64,000 bases of DNA. It comes from Lachnospiraceae bacterium (GTDB lineage: Bacteria; Bacillota; Clostridia; Lachnospirales; Lachnospiraceae). The stretch spans positions 62,001 through 126,000 of the forward strand of contig CAJTEE010000003.1 of the NCBI GenBank assembly GCA_910575275.1, in the 5' to 3' direction. How positions within the stretch are numbered: the stretch's first letter is position 1; each line of letters starts with the position of its first letter. The notes below the pieces were generated by a model. It was not told the origin of the DNA. It did no database searches and saw nothing but the letters and a program-made list of their open reading frames with translations. This document shows positions 1 to 7,461 of this stretch, in pieces. Made by a program: the position numbers and the translations under genes.

Positions 1-570
1 TATTTGGCCGTATTCCTCCTTATTTTAACGGAAAATCTGTTTCCCCCGATTCCATCCGAGGTGATCCTTCTGGTTGGGGGTGTGATGACGGCCTGCACCA
101 GGCTGAATGTAGCGGGTGTGATCGGCGCGGCGACGGCAGGGGCGGTTTTGGGAGCCGTGCTCTTATACCAGGCAGGCCGCCTGATTCCGGAGGAGGCGTT
201 GGAGAGGGCGTTAAGGGGGCGGTTTGGAAAGCTTTTACATATGCAGGCCGAGGATGTGGCGCTCGCAAAGAGCTGGTTTCGGAAAAAAGGAAAGGCGGCT
301 GTGTTTCTATGCCGTATGGTTCCGCTCGTCCGGAGCCTTATTTCCATCCCGGCCGGTCTTGCCGGCCTGCGCATGGGCCCGTTCCTTCTCCTGACAACGG
401 CGGGGAGTCTGATCTGGAATACAGCCCTTGTGTGCCTAGGCCGCGCGGCTGGAAATTCATGGGAGAGAGTATCGGCGGCGTTCGGCCTGTATTCGGATCT
501 GTTCTTGATGGTGCTGGGAAGCACGGCGGTGCTGGCGGTCCTGATCTGGCGGGCTCGGAAGGGAGAATAG
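1..570 (+). CDS. DedA family membrane protein (5' truncated)
   Basis: This is the C-terminal ~189 residues of a DedA/VTT-domain inner-membrane protein, a family linked to lipid flipping and membrane homeostasis. The reading frame is already open at base 1, so the true start lies outside the window. The family motif E-N-L-F-P-P-I-P-S-E opens the visible part, followed by a glycine-rich hydrophobic segment, the typical CRMVPLVRSLISIPAGLAG stretch, and two further membrane segments before a short basic tail. No neighbour suggests a specific role. The family call is firm; the substrate is unknown. Confidence 0.88.
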   Translation, partial: YLAVFLLILTENLFPPIPSEVILLVGGVMTACTRLNVAGVIGAATAGAVLGAVLLYQAGRLIPEEALERALRGRFGKLLHMQAEDVALAKSWFRKKGKAAVFLCRMVPLVRSLISIPAGLAGLRMGPFLLLTTAGSLIWNTALVCLGRAAGNSWERVSAAFGLYSDLFLMVLGSTAVLAVLIWRARKGE

Positions 571-672
571 AGTTTGTTTAGTATAAAATGGATAAATAAT
601 TTGAAAAATATTATACAATTCAACAATTAACAAATAAATAGGAAATTATTTTTAAATTTATAAATAAAACTA

Positions 673-701
673 TTGACAAGTATGGAATGATGGGCTATAA
701 T
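673..701 (+). promoter_or_regulatory. Consensus sigma-A promoter for a candidate non-coding RNA
   Basis: TTGACA (673-678) and TATAAT (696-701) are separated by exactly 17 bases, a perfect match to the vegetative consensus. No protein gene follows on this strand; the transcript would instead run into the structured region 708-960, which ends in a strong terminator. Confidence 0.8.
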
Positions 702-707
702 ATAGAC

Positions 708-960
708 ATCAAAAAGAAATACAAAATCTAAGCAAAGGAGGTACAATCCACTGTACAATTAAAAACGTTCAACCTTAAAACCAGAAAGGGTTGAGCAAAA
801 AACGGAGCAAAGCCGGTGGAGACAAAGAAAAAGGCCGGCAGAGCAGAAAAATTTAATATAGATAAAAAACTCGAAAGAGAGGAAAGTCCAATGGACAAGG
901 AATTTTAGAGTGGGTATCGAAGAATACAAAAAGATTTTTCGGTACCCACTTTTCTTTCTG
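708..960 (+). ncRNA. Candidate free-standing structured RNA, ~250 nt, unknown family
   Basis: A perfect promoter lies just upstream and an intrinsic terminator closes the region (13-bp arms 909-921 and 938-950 with one G-U, then a T-rich run). Hairpins can be drawn: GTACA/TGTAC (741-745/752-756), an 8-bp stem 767-774/789-796, and GCCGG/CCGGC (812-816/835-839). The loop of the first hairpin (TCCAC, 747-751) can pair with GTGGA (816-820), a possible pseudoknot competing with the third stem. A five-codon ORF (891-908, MDKEF) preceded by GAGAGGAAAG is also present, so a leader-peptide transcript is an alternative. The next gene, rtcB, faces the other way, so this is not a 5' leader. I do not recognise the RNA family. 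Confidence 0.55.
909..960 (+). terminator. Intrinsic terminator of the candidate RNA
   Basis: Arms at 909-921 and 938-950 pair over 13 positions with a single G-U, and are followed by CTTTTCTTTCT. It would end a rightward transcript and lies just past the 3' end of rtcB. Confidence 0.8.
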
Positions 961-1015
961 TCATGCGCGGACCTGCGCATTTTGTTTCGCAGACAGAGGA
1001 AGTGAATTATCTGCC

Positions 1016-2230
1016 TTAATCAGAGGCCTTAAAGTTATAAACCGGTCTGATTACATCGATAACGTCCACTGACTCACGGATTCCGTCGAGAATGTCCGTA
1101 AGGGATTTGTAGGCCATTGGAGCTTCATCCAATGTGCGCTCATTGACGGAGGTCGTATAAACACCTTCCATTATTTTCCTGTATTCATCCAGGCTGAGGA
1201 TGTTTTTTGCCTGGGTTCTGGACATGAGTCTTCCTGCCCCGTGTGGTGCAGAATAGTTCCATTCCGGATTTCCCCTGCCAACAGCCAATATGCTTCCGTC
1301 TCTCATATTGATTGGAATCAGCACCCTTTCTCCGGCATGGGCGGCGATCGCGCCCTTTCTTAAGATCTTTTCCTCCATATCAATATAATTATGAATGGTA
1401 TGGAAGGCTTCTGCTCCTGTCATGCCGGTTTTCGCCAAAATGATCTCTGCCATTTTTTCTCTGCTTCTGCGGGCAAATGCCTGACAAATCCCAACATCAT
1501 GAAGATAATTCTCCAGATAGGTTCCACTCAGATAACACAGATCTTCCGGCATGCTTGTTTCCGATTCATAGACCTGCCAATGAAGTTTTTTTAATGTCGC
1601 CTGAATTTCCGTTCTGCGCCCCTGCTCCTTGTAGGTTCGGATGATCGTATCGCGCTTTTCCAGATATTCATCATACCCCCGGTTTAGGTTAACGGCCAGC
1701 TTCTGGTAAAATTCTGCGACCTGCTTGCCAAGATTTCTGCTGCCGGAATGGATGATCAGATAGTTTGTTCCGTCTGGGGCCTGGTCGATCTCAATAAAAT
1801 GATTGCCGCCGCCCAGAGTGCCGAGCGACCGCTCAAGCCGTTTGGAATCCCTTAATTCCCTGTAACAATGCAGACCTGTCAGGTCAAAATGTTCCTGTCT
1901 TCCCTCCCAGACGTTCATGCCGGAAGGAATAGAGTGTGCGGCCGCATCCACGCTCTCAAAATTAATGGGAGCTTTCCCGAGATTTACCGTGTACATGCCA
2001 CAACCGATGTCCACACCGACAACATTTGGGACGACCTTATCCATAACAGTCATGGTAGTTCCTATCGTGCAGCCCTTACCGGAGTGGGCATCCGGCATAA
2101 TGCGGATTCTGGAGCCCTCAGCCATCGGATAGTCACACATGCGCCGGATTTGTTCGACGGCCTCCTCCTCAATGATTTTCGCATAGCAGAGAGCCGTATT
2201 TACTTTTCCTTTAATCTCGAATCCGTTCAT
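1016..2230 (-). CDS. rtcB: RtcB family RNA ligase
   Basis: A 404-residue RtcB protein, the GTP- and Mn-dependent ligase joining RNA 2',3'-cyclic phosphate and 5'-OH ends in RNA repair. Visible family motifs in order are MPDAHSGKGCTIGTT, GVDIGCGM with the metal-binding Asp/Cys, GTLGGGNHFIEI, HSGSRNLG, and near the C-terminus a SAPHGAGR-like segment that holds the histidine guanylated during catalysis. The start at 2230 is chosen because GAGGAGGA lies seven bases upstream; a longer upstream frame has no ribosome site and an atypical sequence. No rtcA or sigma-54 RtcR partner is adjacent. Confidence 0.93.
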   Translation of the reverse strand: MNGFEIKGKVNTALCYAKIIEEEAVEQIRRMCDYPMAEGSRIRIMPDAHSGKGCTIGTTMTVMDKVVPNVVGVDIGCGMYTVNLGKAPINFESVDAAAHSIPSGMNVWEGRQEHFDLTGLHCYRELRDSKRLERSLGTLGGGNHFIEIDQAPDGTNYLIIHSGSRNLGKQVAEFYQKLAVNLNRGYDEYLEKRDTIIRTYKEQGRRTEIQATLKKLHWQVYESETSMPEDLCYLSGTYLENYLHDVGICQAFARRSREKMAEIILAKTGMTGAEAFHTIHNYIDMEEKILRKGAIAAHAGERVLIPINMRDGSILAVGRGNPEWNYSAPHGAGRLMSRTQAKNILSLDEYRKIMEGVYTTSVNERTLDEAPMAYKSLTDILDGIRESVDVIDVIRPVYNFKASD

Positions 2231-2310
2231 AATCTTCCTCCTCGTATACTGTCGTCCCCGAATCGCCGGCTTAAAAGTCAGGTGCTTCCCGCGGGGCGGA
2301 CAGAATATAA

Positions 2311-2352
2311 AAAACCGCCTTCTCTGTGTCTCCACAAAAAGATAAGCGGTTT
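2311..2352 (-). terminator. Terminator-like hairpin between the small ORF and rtcB
   Basis: On the minus strand AAACCGC (2352-2346) and GCGGTTT (2317-2311) form the base, with an inner TGTG-GAGA-CACA stem capped by a GNRA-type loop, and a run of T follows. It lies between the 50-residue ORF at 2387-2539 and the rtcB start, so it either ends the small ORF transcript or attenuates rtcB. Confidence 0.5.
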
Positions 2353-2386
2353 AAAAGTCCATGAATTTGATTAGCTGCCTCTGCTG

Positions 2387-2539
2387 TTACGCCGGCAGTC
2401 CAACAGATTGTATCACAGTTTTTCGCACGAATCTTATCTTATCTGAACACATAGAATCAAAGCCTCGATTTTCCTGATCGAGTGCTGTGGGAGTGAGGCC
2501 TTGCAGATTCAAATTGTTTGTGTGAATCACTGTGAACAT
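2387..2539 (-). CDS. Possible 50-residue protein upstream of rtcB
   Basis: An ATG with a weak purine-rich site (AAAGGAAAAACG) opens a 50-codon frame beginning MFTVIHTNNLNLQG and ending SVGLPA. It is followed by a terminator-like hairpin before rtcB. I do not recognise it; it has no membrane segment or clear domain and its reading could be accidental. Upstream at 2598-2606/2627-2635 is a perfect 9-bp inverted repeat TATCACAAA/TTTGTGATA with a 20-base spacer that might be an operator for this unit. Confidence 0.3.
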   Translation of the reverse strand: MFTVIHTNNLNLQGLTPTALDQENRGFDSMCSDKIRFVRKTVIQSVGLPA

Positions 2540-2597
2540 CGTTTTTCCTTTCCCGGCACCGATCTTTTGGCGCCGCTTTCTTTGCTGCTTCAGACTT

Positions 2598-2635
2598 TAT
2601 CACAAAAATCCCGTTTTGTCATTATATTTGTGATA
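2598..2635. repeat. Inverted repeat TATCACAAA-N20-TTTGTGATA
   Basis: Two perfect 9-bp arms lie in the gap between the radical SAM gene end (2660) and the small ORF upstream of rtcB. The spacer contains TATAAT on the minus strand, so the arms may flank a -10 element; no good -35 is visible. A regulatory role is a guess from position. Confidence 0.4.
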
Positions 2636-2659
2636 TAAAAATAATATGACCGGATGCAT

Positions 2660-3562
2660 TCAAATTCCGCTCAAATCAAACGGCGGCGTATATTCCTCCC
2701 TCGCACTGCTCCTTTCCTGCCTGTATCCGTCGGTCAGGCCCAGCCTGACCGCGTGATCCACGACTTTCTGGTATTCATAGGTGGTGAGCCTGCGGTTGAT
2801 CCCCGGGTAGTCCTTGCTCTGATAGAAGGGCATATACTGGCTTAAGAGGCTCAAAAGAAAGCTTCCCGCAGGAAGTGCTTCGGCGATCCAGGAGAGCAGG
2901 CGCATGGAGTCCTCCCTGGCCCCGGGGAGAACGAGATGCCGGATGATGACGCCTTTTTTTAAGAGAGACGGCGTTTTTTTATCCCAGCAAAGGCCGCCCG
3001 TCTGCGCTAGCATTTCAAGGATGGCTCCGGAGGCGGCTTTAAAGTAATCGGCGGCTTTGGAGTATCGCAGGGATAGACTGCTGTCATAATATTTGAGATC
3101 GGGGAGATAAATATCTATGTAACCGGAAAGAGCCCGGATGGCCTCGACGCGCTCATAGCCGCCGCAGTTGTAAACGATGGGGATATGGAGCCGGGGCTTT
3201 GCAAGATCCAGGGCCCGTACGACTGAGGGGAGATAGTGGGAGGCGGTCACGAGATTGATGTTATGCGCGCCCTGTGCCTGCAGAGACAAAAAAATCTCGG
3301 CAAGCCGGGCGACGGAGACCTCCCTTCCAAAATTTTCATGACTTGGCGCGTGATTCTGGCAGAAGACGCATTTTAAGGTGCAGCCCGAAAAAAAGACGGC
3401 CCCGCTGCCGTTTGTGCCGCTTAAGCAGGGCTCCTCCCACATATGTAAGCCTGCCCGGGCGAGCTTTATCGTATCTCCCGCCCCGCAGAAGCCCGTTTGG
3501 ATGTGCCGGTTTATGCCGCAGGCTCTTGGACAGAGCCTGCAGGAATTGTAGTCTGAAAACAT
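2660..3562 (-). CDS. PflX-like radical SAM protein
   Basis: A 300-residue radical SAM protein of the COG1313 type, often annotated as a putative pyruvate formate-lyase activating enzyme. The N-terminal Cys-rich stretch CRLCPRACGINR is typical, followed by the 4Fe-4S cluster motif C-T-L-K-C-V-F-C (CxxxCxxC), and later YNCGGYE and YLPDLKYYD. The start at 3562 has AGAGG eight bases upstream; a GTG 13 codons further out lacks such a site. No glycyl-radical enzyme lies beside it, so the partner is unknown. Confidence 0.85.
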   Translation of the reverse strand: MFSDYNSCRLCPRACGINRHIQTGFCGAGDTIKLARAGLHMWEEPCLSGTNGSGAVFFSGCTLKCVFCQNHAPSHENFGREVSVARLAEIFLSLQAQGAHNINLVTASHYLPSVVRALDLAKPRLHIPIVYNCGGYERVEAIRALSGYIDIYLPDLKYYDSSLSLRYSKAADYFKAASGAILEMLAQTGGLCWDKKTPSLLKKGVIIRHLVLPGAREDSMRLLSWIAEALPAGSFLLSLLSQYMPFYQSKDYPGINRRLTTYEYQKVVDHAVRLGLTDGYRQERSSAREEYTPPFDLSGI

Positions 3563-3667
3563 GGCAAATACCTCTAAATAAAAAAAGTGTGTACCCTGCA
3601 CAGCCCGGCCGCAGGTGCTTTTTGGGGGTGGGCCGCCGTCAAAGGGCGGCGGCTGGTACGGCCTGGT

Positions 3668-3865
3668 TTATTTGGCCCGTTCCTTGGAATCGCTTTTCTG
3701 CTCCGGCATGAACTTATAAAGCTGATTGTAGTGTTCAATTTCCGCATCGGACTGCGGGAGAGAGGGAATCAGCCCCGTACAGTCCATGGAGGAGCAGGAC
3801 TGGATATCGACATCATAGTCATAATCCGGTTCATTGGCGGTTCCGGTTCTGGATTCATTGTCCAT
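3668..3865 (-). CDS. Small acidic hypothetical protein, 65 aa
   Basis: Begins MDNESRTGTANEPDYDYDVD, acidic at the start and basic at the end, with a C-S-S-M-D-C pair. The start at 3865 is preceded by GGGGTGATA, a good match to the ribosome-binding consensus; a longer frame would overlap the glycosylase gene. It lies between that gene and the radical SAM gene on the same strand, so the three may be co-transcribed. I do not recognise the family. Confidence 0.55.
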   Translation of the reverse strand: MDNESRTGTANEPDYDYDVDIQSCSSMDCTGLIPSLPQSDAEIEHYNQLYKFMPEQKSDSKERAK

Positions 3866-3906
3866 TTGTATCACCCCGCGGTTATTGTGGACCGGTTCGG
3901 GATAAA

Positions 3907-4395
3907 TTATACATACGTACAGAGCACGTTCCATTCGGCGGTAAGCCGCTCCAAGGACCAGGCGGCGTTAGCCGGACTGGTGGAAGGAAGTCGGATGGCA
4001 TCCCGGCCAAGGCCGGGTTTCTGGTATTTTTGATAAAAACGATGCGAGGCGCCGCCGTTGCAGAAAATTTGCGCGATGTCAGCTTCCCCAAGGATACGGG
4101 ACAAGTCGTTTGGGACGACGTTTTTGATCGAGCTGTCGCTGGAGCCCGTGATGGTGCAGGAGGCAATGACATCCCAGAGCGCGATATGACGGCTGTGTAA
4201 AAGCCTCTTTTTTTCTTCGATGGTTTCCGGCACGCGTGTCTTCAGGACAAGGGACAGCACCCGCCAGAAGCGGTTTTGCGCATGGTGATAGAAAAAACGG
4301 CCCTCCCGGGATTTGACGGAGGGAAAGGAGCCGAGGATCAGGATCTTTGAATCCGCGTCATAGAGCGGCGGAATGGGATGAAGGATCGTTTCCAT
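3907..4395 (-). CDS. DNA-deoxyinosine glycosylase (Mug/UDG superfamily)
   Basis: A 162-residue uracil-DNA-glycosylase-fold protein of the hypoxanthine-DNA glycosylase group, which removes deaminated bases. Motif A is ILILGSFPSVKSREG followed by FFYHHAQNRFWRVL; the second active-site loop appears as LPSTSPANA near the C-terminus. The length fits the family. The gene faces away from ftsH across a 179-bp gap, and 41 bp separate it from the small acidic protein downstream. Confidence 0.85.
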   Translation of the reverse strand: METILHPIPPLYDADSKILILGSFPSVKSREGRFFYHHAQNRFWRVLSLVLKTRVPETIEEKKRLLHSRHIALWDVIASCTITGSSDSSIKNVVPNDLSRILGEADIAQIFCNGGASHRFYQKYQKPGLGRDAIRLPSTSPANAAWSLERLTAEWNVLCTYV

Positions 4396-4477
4396 ATATG
4401 AACTCCATTTTTTTATTCAGTATCGCAAAAAAGGAGAGATTTGTCAAAGAAAAAACAAAATTTTAATACTTTTTTTA

Positions 4478-4506
4478 TTGCCTTATGGAGAAACTCCATC
4501 TATAAT
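4478..4506 (+). promoter_or_regulatory. ftsH promoter with a palindrome in the spacer
   Basis: TTGCCT (4478-4483) and TATAAT (4501-4506) are 17 bases apart. The spacer contains the perfect palindrome ATGGAG-AAA-CTCCAT (4485-4499), placed where a bound repressor would block polymerase. It does not match the CIRCE or CtsR heat-shock operators. Confidence 0.7.
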
Positions 4507-4574
4507 GGATAGGTATCGTCTCATGGTGGGACAGTCTGACCTGGCGGTATATGAGATAGAAGTGGAGAAGCGAT

Positions 4575-6989
4575 ATGGATAATAACAATCAAAATAGAAA
4601 TAACGGGAGAAAGCCTGCCGGCCAGATGTGGATTTTTGTCCTTGTGATGATTGCGGCGTTTGCGTGTGTCAATCTGATGCGGACGTCGGTCAACAACAGC
4701 CAGAGGCAGGAGGTCAGCTACGAGGAATTCGTTTCCATGCTGGAGGACGGGAAGATTGAGTCGGTCCTGATCTCGCCGAATCAGCTTCAGATCCGGGTCA
4801 AGACCGGGGCGAAGGACTATTCCAGCATGAAGGTCTATTTTACCGTGCGTGTTCCGGACAGTGACCTGACAAACCGGCTTTTGGAGCATGGTGTGACCTT
4901 TAAGGGAGAGGATACCAGCACCAGCGCTTCGATTATGAATTTTATCGTCAATCTCGTGCTGCCAATCGTGCTGATGGGCGGCCTTCTGTATCTGATGTTC
5001 AGCCGCATGGGCGGCGGAGGCGGGATTATGGGCGTCGGAAAGAGCAACGCCAAGGTCTACGTCCAGAAGGAGACGGGGATCACGTTTGCCGATGTGGCCG
5101 GGGAGGATGAGGCCAAGGAATCGCTTGTGGAGATCGTAGACTTCCTCCACAACCCGCAGAAATATACGCGGATCGGTGCCAAGCTTCCCAAGGGAGCCCT
5201 GCTCGTGGGCCCTCCCGGGACCGGTAAAACGCTGCTTGCAAAGGCAGTGGCGGGCGAGGCGCATGTGCCGTTTTACTCGCTCTCCGGTTCGGACTTTGTG
5301 GAGATGTTTGTCGGCGTCGGTGCATCGCGTGTGCGTGACCTGTTCAAACAGGCGCAGCAATCGGCCCCCTGCATTATTTTTATCGACGAGGTCGATGCGA
5401 TCGGACGGAGCCGTGATACGCGCTTTGGCGGGAACGACGAGAGGGAGCAGACCTTAAACCAGCTTTTGTCCGAGATGGATGGCTTTGATTCATCGAAGGG
5501 CCTCCTTGTGATGGCAGCCACGAACCGTCCGGAGATCCTGGATCCAGCACTTTTAAGGCCCGGCCGGTTTGACAGGCGTGTGATCGTAGACAAACCGGAT
5601 CTGAAAGGCCGCGTCAATATTTTGAAGGTGCATTCCAAGGATGTGCATCTCGACGAGACCGTTGACTTTGAGGAGATCGCGCTTGCAACCTCTGGTGCAG
5701 TCGGCGCGGACCTTGCCAATATGATGAACGAGGCGGCGATTACCGCGGTCAAACACGGACGGCAGGCCGTTTCCCAAAAGGACCTGTTTGAGGCCGTGGA
5801 GCTTGTTTTGGTCGGCAAAGAGAAAAAAGACCGTATCATGAGCAAGGAGGAGCGGCGCATCGTATCCTATCACGAAGTAGGACACGCGCTCGTGACTGCC
5901 CTGCAAAAGGATGCGGAGCCGGTACAAAAAATCACGATCGTGCCCCGCACGATGGGGGCACTTGGCTATGTGATGCAGGTGCCCGAAGAAGAAAAATTCT
6001 TAAATACGAAAAAAGAGCTGGAGGCCATGCTGATTGTGGCGTTAGCCGGGCGCGCGGCAGAGGAGCTTGTCTTTGAGACCGTGACGACTGGGGCTGCCAA
6101 CGATATCGAACGGGCGACAAGGATCGCCCGCGCGATGGTGACACAGTACGGCATGTCGGAGAAATTCGGCCTGATGGGCTTAGAGACTAAGGAAAACCAG
6201 TACTTGACCGGCCGCACGGTTTTAAACTGCGGAGATGCGACTGCTGGTGAGATCGACATTGAGGTCATGAAGATCCTCAAGGACTCCTACGCGGAGGCAA
6301 AACGTCTGCTCGGAGAAAACCGTGATGCGATGGACGAGATCGCGGCATTCTTAATCGAGAAGGAAACCATCACAGGCAAAGAATTCATGAAGATCTTCCG
6401 GAAGGTAAAAGGAATCCCGGAGCCGCCGGAGGAGGAGACAGAGAAAAAGCGCCACATCGACGTACGGATTGACGGCAACCCAAACGAAGCAGGCAGCCAG
6501 GCGAATCCAGGCCCAGGTCAGCCGGGAGCGTCCTATCCGGGCCCGGGCCCCTATTCAGGCCCGACCCCCAATCCCTACCCAGGCCAGCCCCCGTATCCGG
6601 GCCAGAATCCCAATCCCTACCCAGGCCAGCCCCCGTATCCGGGCCAGAATTCCAACCCTTACCCGGGCCAGCCCCCGTATCCGGGCCAGAATTCTAACCC
6701 CTACCCAGGCCAATCCCCGTATCCGGGCCAGAATCCCAATTCCTACCTGGGGCAGTCCCCCTATCCGGGATCTCCCTCCGGCCCATACCCGGTTCCGCCC
6801 CACCTGGGCCGCGGCCAGAACCCAGGCCCGAGGCCCTATCCACCAAATTCAGGCGCCGGCCCATACCCGCCAGCCCCGGGTCAAACCCCACCCGGCAGAC
6901 CAGCCCCAGGCCCCCAACCGGGCCAAGAGACAGCCCCCGGACAAAACACAGACGACAGATCAACTAATACGGAAAATACCGAAAAATAA
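4575..6989 (+). CDS. ftsH: ATP-dependent zinc metalloprotease FtsH with a long proline-rich tail
   Basis: An 804-residue membrane-anchored AAA+ protease that degrades misfolded and regulatory proteins. Two N-terminal membrane segments (about 16-35 and 115-140) flank the extracytoplasmic domain. Walker A GPPGTGKT is near 212, Walker B IIFIDEVDAIG and the second region of homology LLRPGRFDRR follow, and the zinc site HEVGH is near 433. The usual protein ends near residue 640. Here about 160 more residues rich in Pro, Gly, Tyr, Gln and Asn follow, including 14-residue repeats (NPYPGQPPYPGQNS) from about 666 to 732. GGAGAAG precedes the ATG. Confidence 0.96.
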   Translation: MDNNNQNRNNGRKPAGQMWIFVLVMIAAFACVNLMRTSVNNSQRQEVSYEEFVSMLEDGKIESVLISPNQLQIRVKTGAKDYSSMKVYFTVRVPDSDLTNRLLEHGVTFKGEDTSTSASIMNFIVNLVLPIVLMGGLLYLMFSRMGGGGGIMGVGKSNAKVYVQKETGITFADVAGEDEAKESLVEIVDFLHNPQKYTRIGAKLPKGALLVGPPGTGKTLLAKAVAGEAHVPFYSLSGSDFVEMFVGVGASRVRDLFKQAQQSAPCIIFIDEVDAIGRSRDTRFGGNDEREQTLNQLLSEMDGFDSSKGLLVMAATNRPEILDPALLRPGRFDRRVIVDKPDLKGRVNILKVHSKDVHLDETVDFEEIALATSGAVGADLANMMNEAAITAVKHGRQAVSQKDLFEAVELVLVGKEKKDRIMSKEERRIVSYHEVGHALVTALQKDAEPVQKITIVPRTMGALGYVMQVPEEEKFLNTKKELEAMLIVALAGRAAEELVFETVTTGAANDIERATRIARAMVTQYGMSEKFGLMGLETKENQYLTGRTVLNCGDATAGEIDIEVMKILKDSYAEAKRLLGENRDAMDEIAAFLIEKETITGKEFMKIFRKVKGIPEPPEEETEKKRHIDVRIDGNPNEAGSQANPGPGQPGASYPGPGPYSGPTPNPYPGQPPYPGQNPNPYPGQPPYPGQNSNPYPGQPPYPGQNSNPYPGQSPYPGQNPNSYLGQSPYPGSPSGPYPVPPHLGRGQNPGPRPYPPNSGAGPYPPAPGQTPPGRPAPGPQPGQETAPGQNTDDRSTNTENTEK
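6570..6770 (+). repeat. 42-bp in-frame tandem repeat in ftsH, about 4.8 copies
   Basis: Unit starts fall at 6570, 6612, 6654, 6696 and 6738, exactly 42 bases apart, each encoding a 14-residue N-P-Y-P-G-Q-[PS]-P-Y-P-G-Q-N-[PS] unit. Copies differ by few, mostly silent changes, suggesting recent expansion by slippage or recombination. The reading frame is preserved, so copy number could vary between strains without breaking the protein. Confidence 0.9.
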
Positions 6990-7461
6990 TATATTCATTT
7001 ATAATCCTCTGGGGAATGGCACACTCTCTGCAAAAAATCACGTAAATACACAAAAACAACACAAAGACCGTCACAACAAACAATGCATAACACGTCCCAT
7101 CCAAACAGGCTGCGCCCCCACAAAGGCCCAGCCTGTTTGAACTACAAGGCAACCACTTTTTTGCTCAGCTAAAAAACGCAGACTATCCCCCTCAAGCTAT
7201 TTCCTTAAAGTTCATTTAAAAAAGCCACACATTTCACGAATCCAGCGTTGAAACCTGGCTACACCGCCTCCGCCGCCTGCCCCGGCCTCTGCGGACCCCT
7301 TTTTCCCCCCTCCCTTCATTTTCTTTCGATTTTGCCGCACTTTTTTAATGGAAAACCTGAAAATTTATGTTATACTGAATAGAAACGCAGCAGCAACAGG
7401 AAATCTTACCCACAAGGATGCGTAAAAATGAAAAAACTGCACAGAATACAGGAGGAGTTTG
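6990..7461. other. Intergenic region between ftsH and the subtilase gene
   Basis: A 10-bp inverted repeat AAACAGGCTG/CAGCCTGTTT (7103-7112/7129-7138) is the likely end of the ftsH transcript, although the T-run follows only after about 20 bases. Toward the right end an extended -10 (TGT-TATACT, 7368-7376) without a clear -35 probably serves the subtilase gene. I see no coding frame or tRNA in the rest, which is unusually C-rich and A-rich. Confidence 0.5.
7103..7138 (+). terminator. Hairpin, likely ftsH terminator
   Basis: Perfect 10-bp arms with a 16-base loop. The downstream sequence lacks an immediate T-run (ACTTTTTTG comes later), so efficiency is uncertain. Confidence 0.45.

Noticed and set aside
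877-890. GAGAGGAAAGTCC resembling the first conserved region of RNase P RNA
   Set aside because: No other conserved RNase P blocks or overall fold are present and the length is too short; treated as coincidence or a ribosome site for a five-codon ORF.
4521-5360. 279-codon open frame opposite ftsH
   Set aside because: Mirror of highly biased ftsH codons; no recognisable domain and it covers the ftsH promoter.
6570-6770. Regular 42-bp repeats that could suggest a CRISPR array
   Set aside because: There are no spacers: the units are directly adjacent, in frame and code for a 14-residue protein repeat in ftsH.
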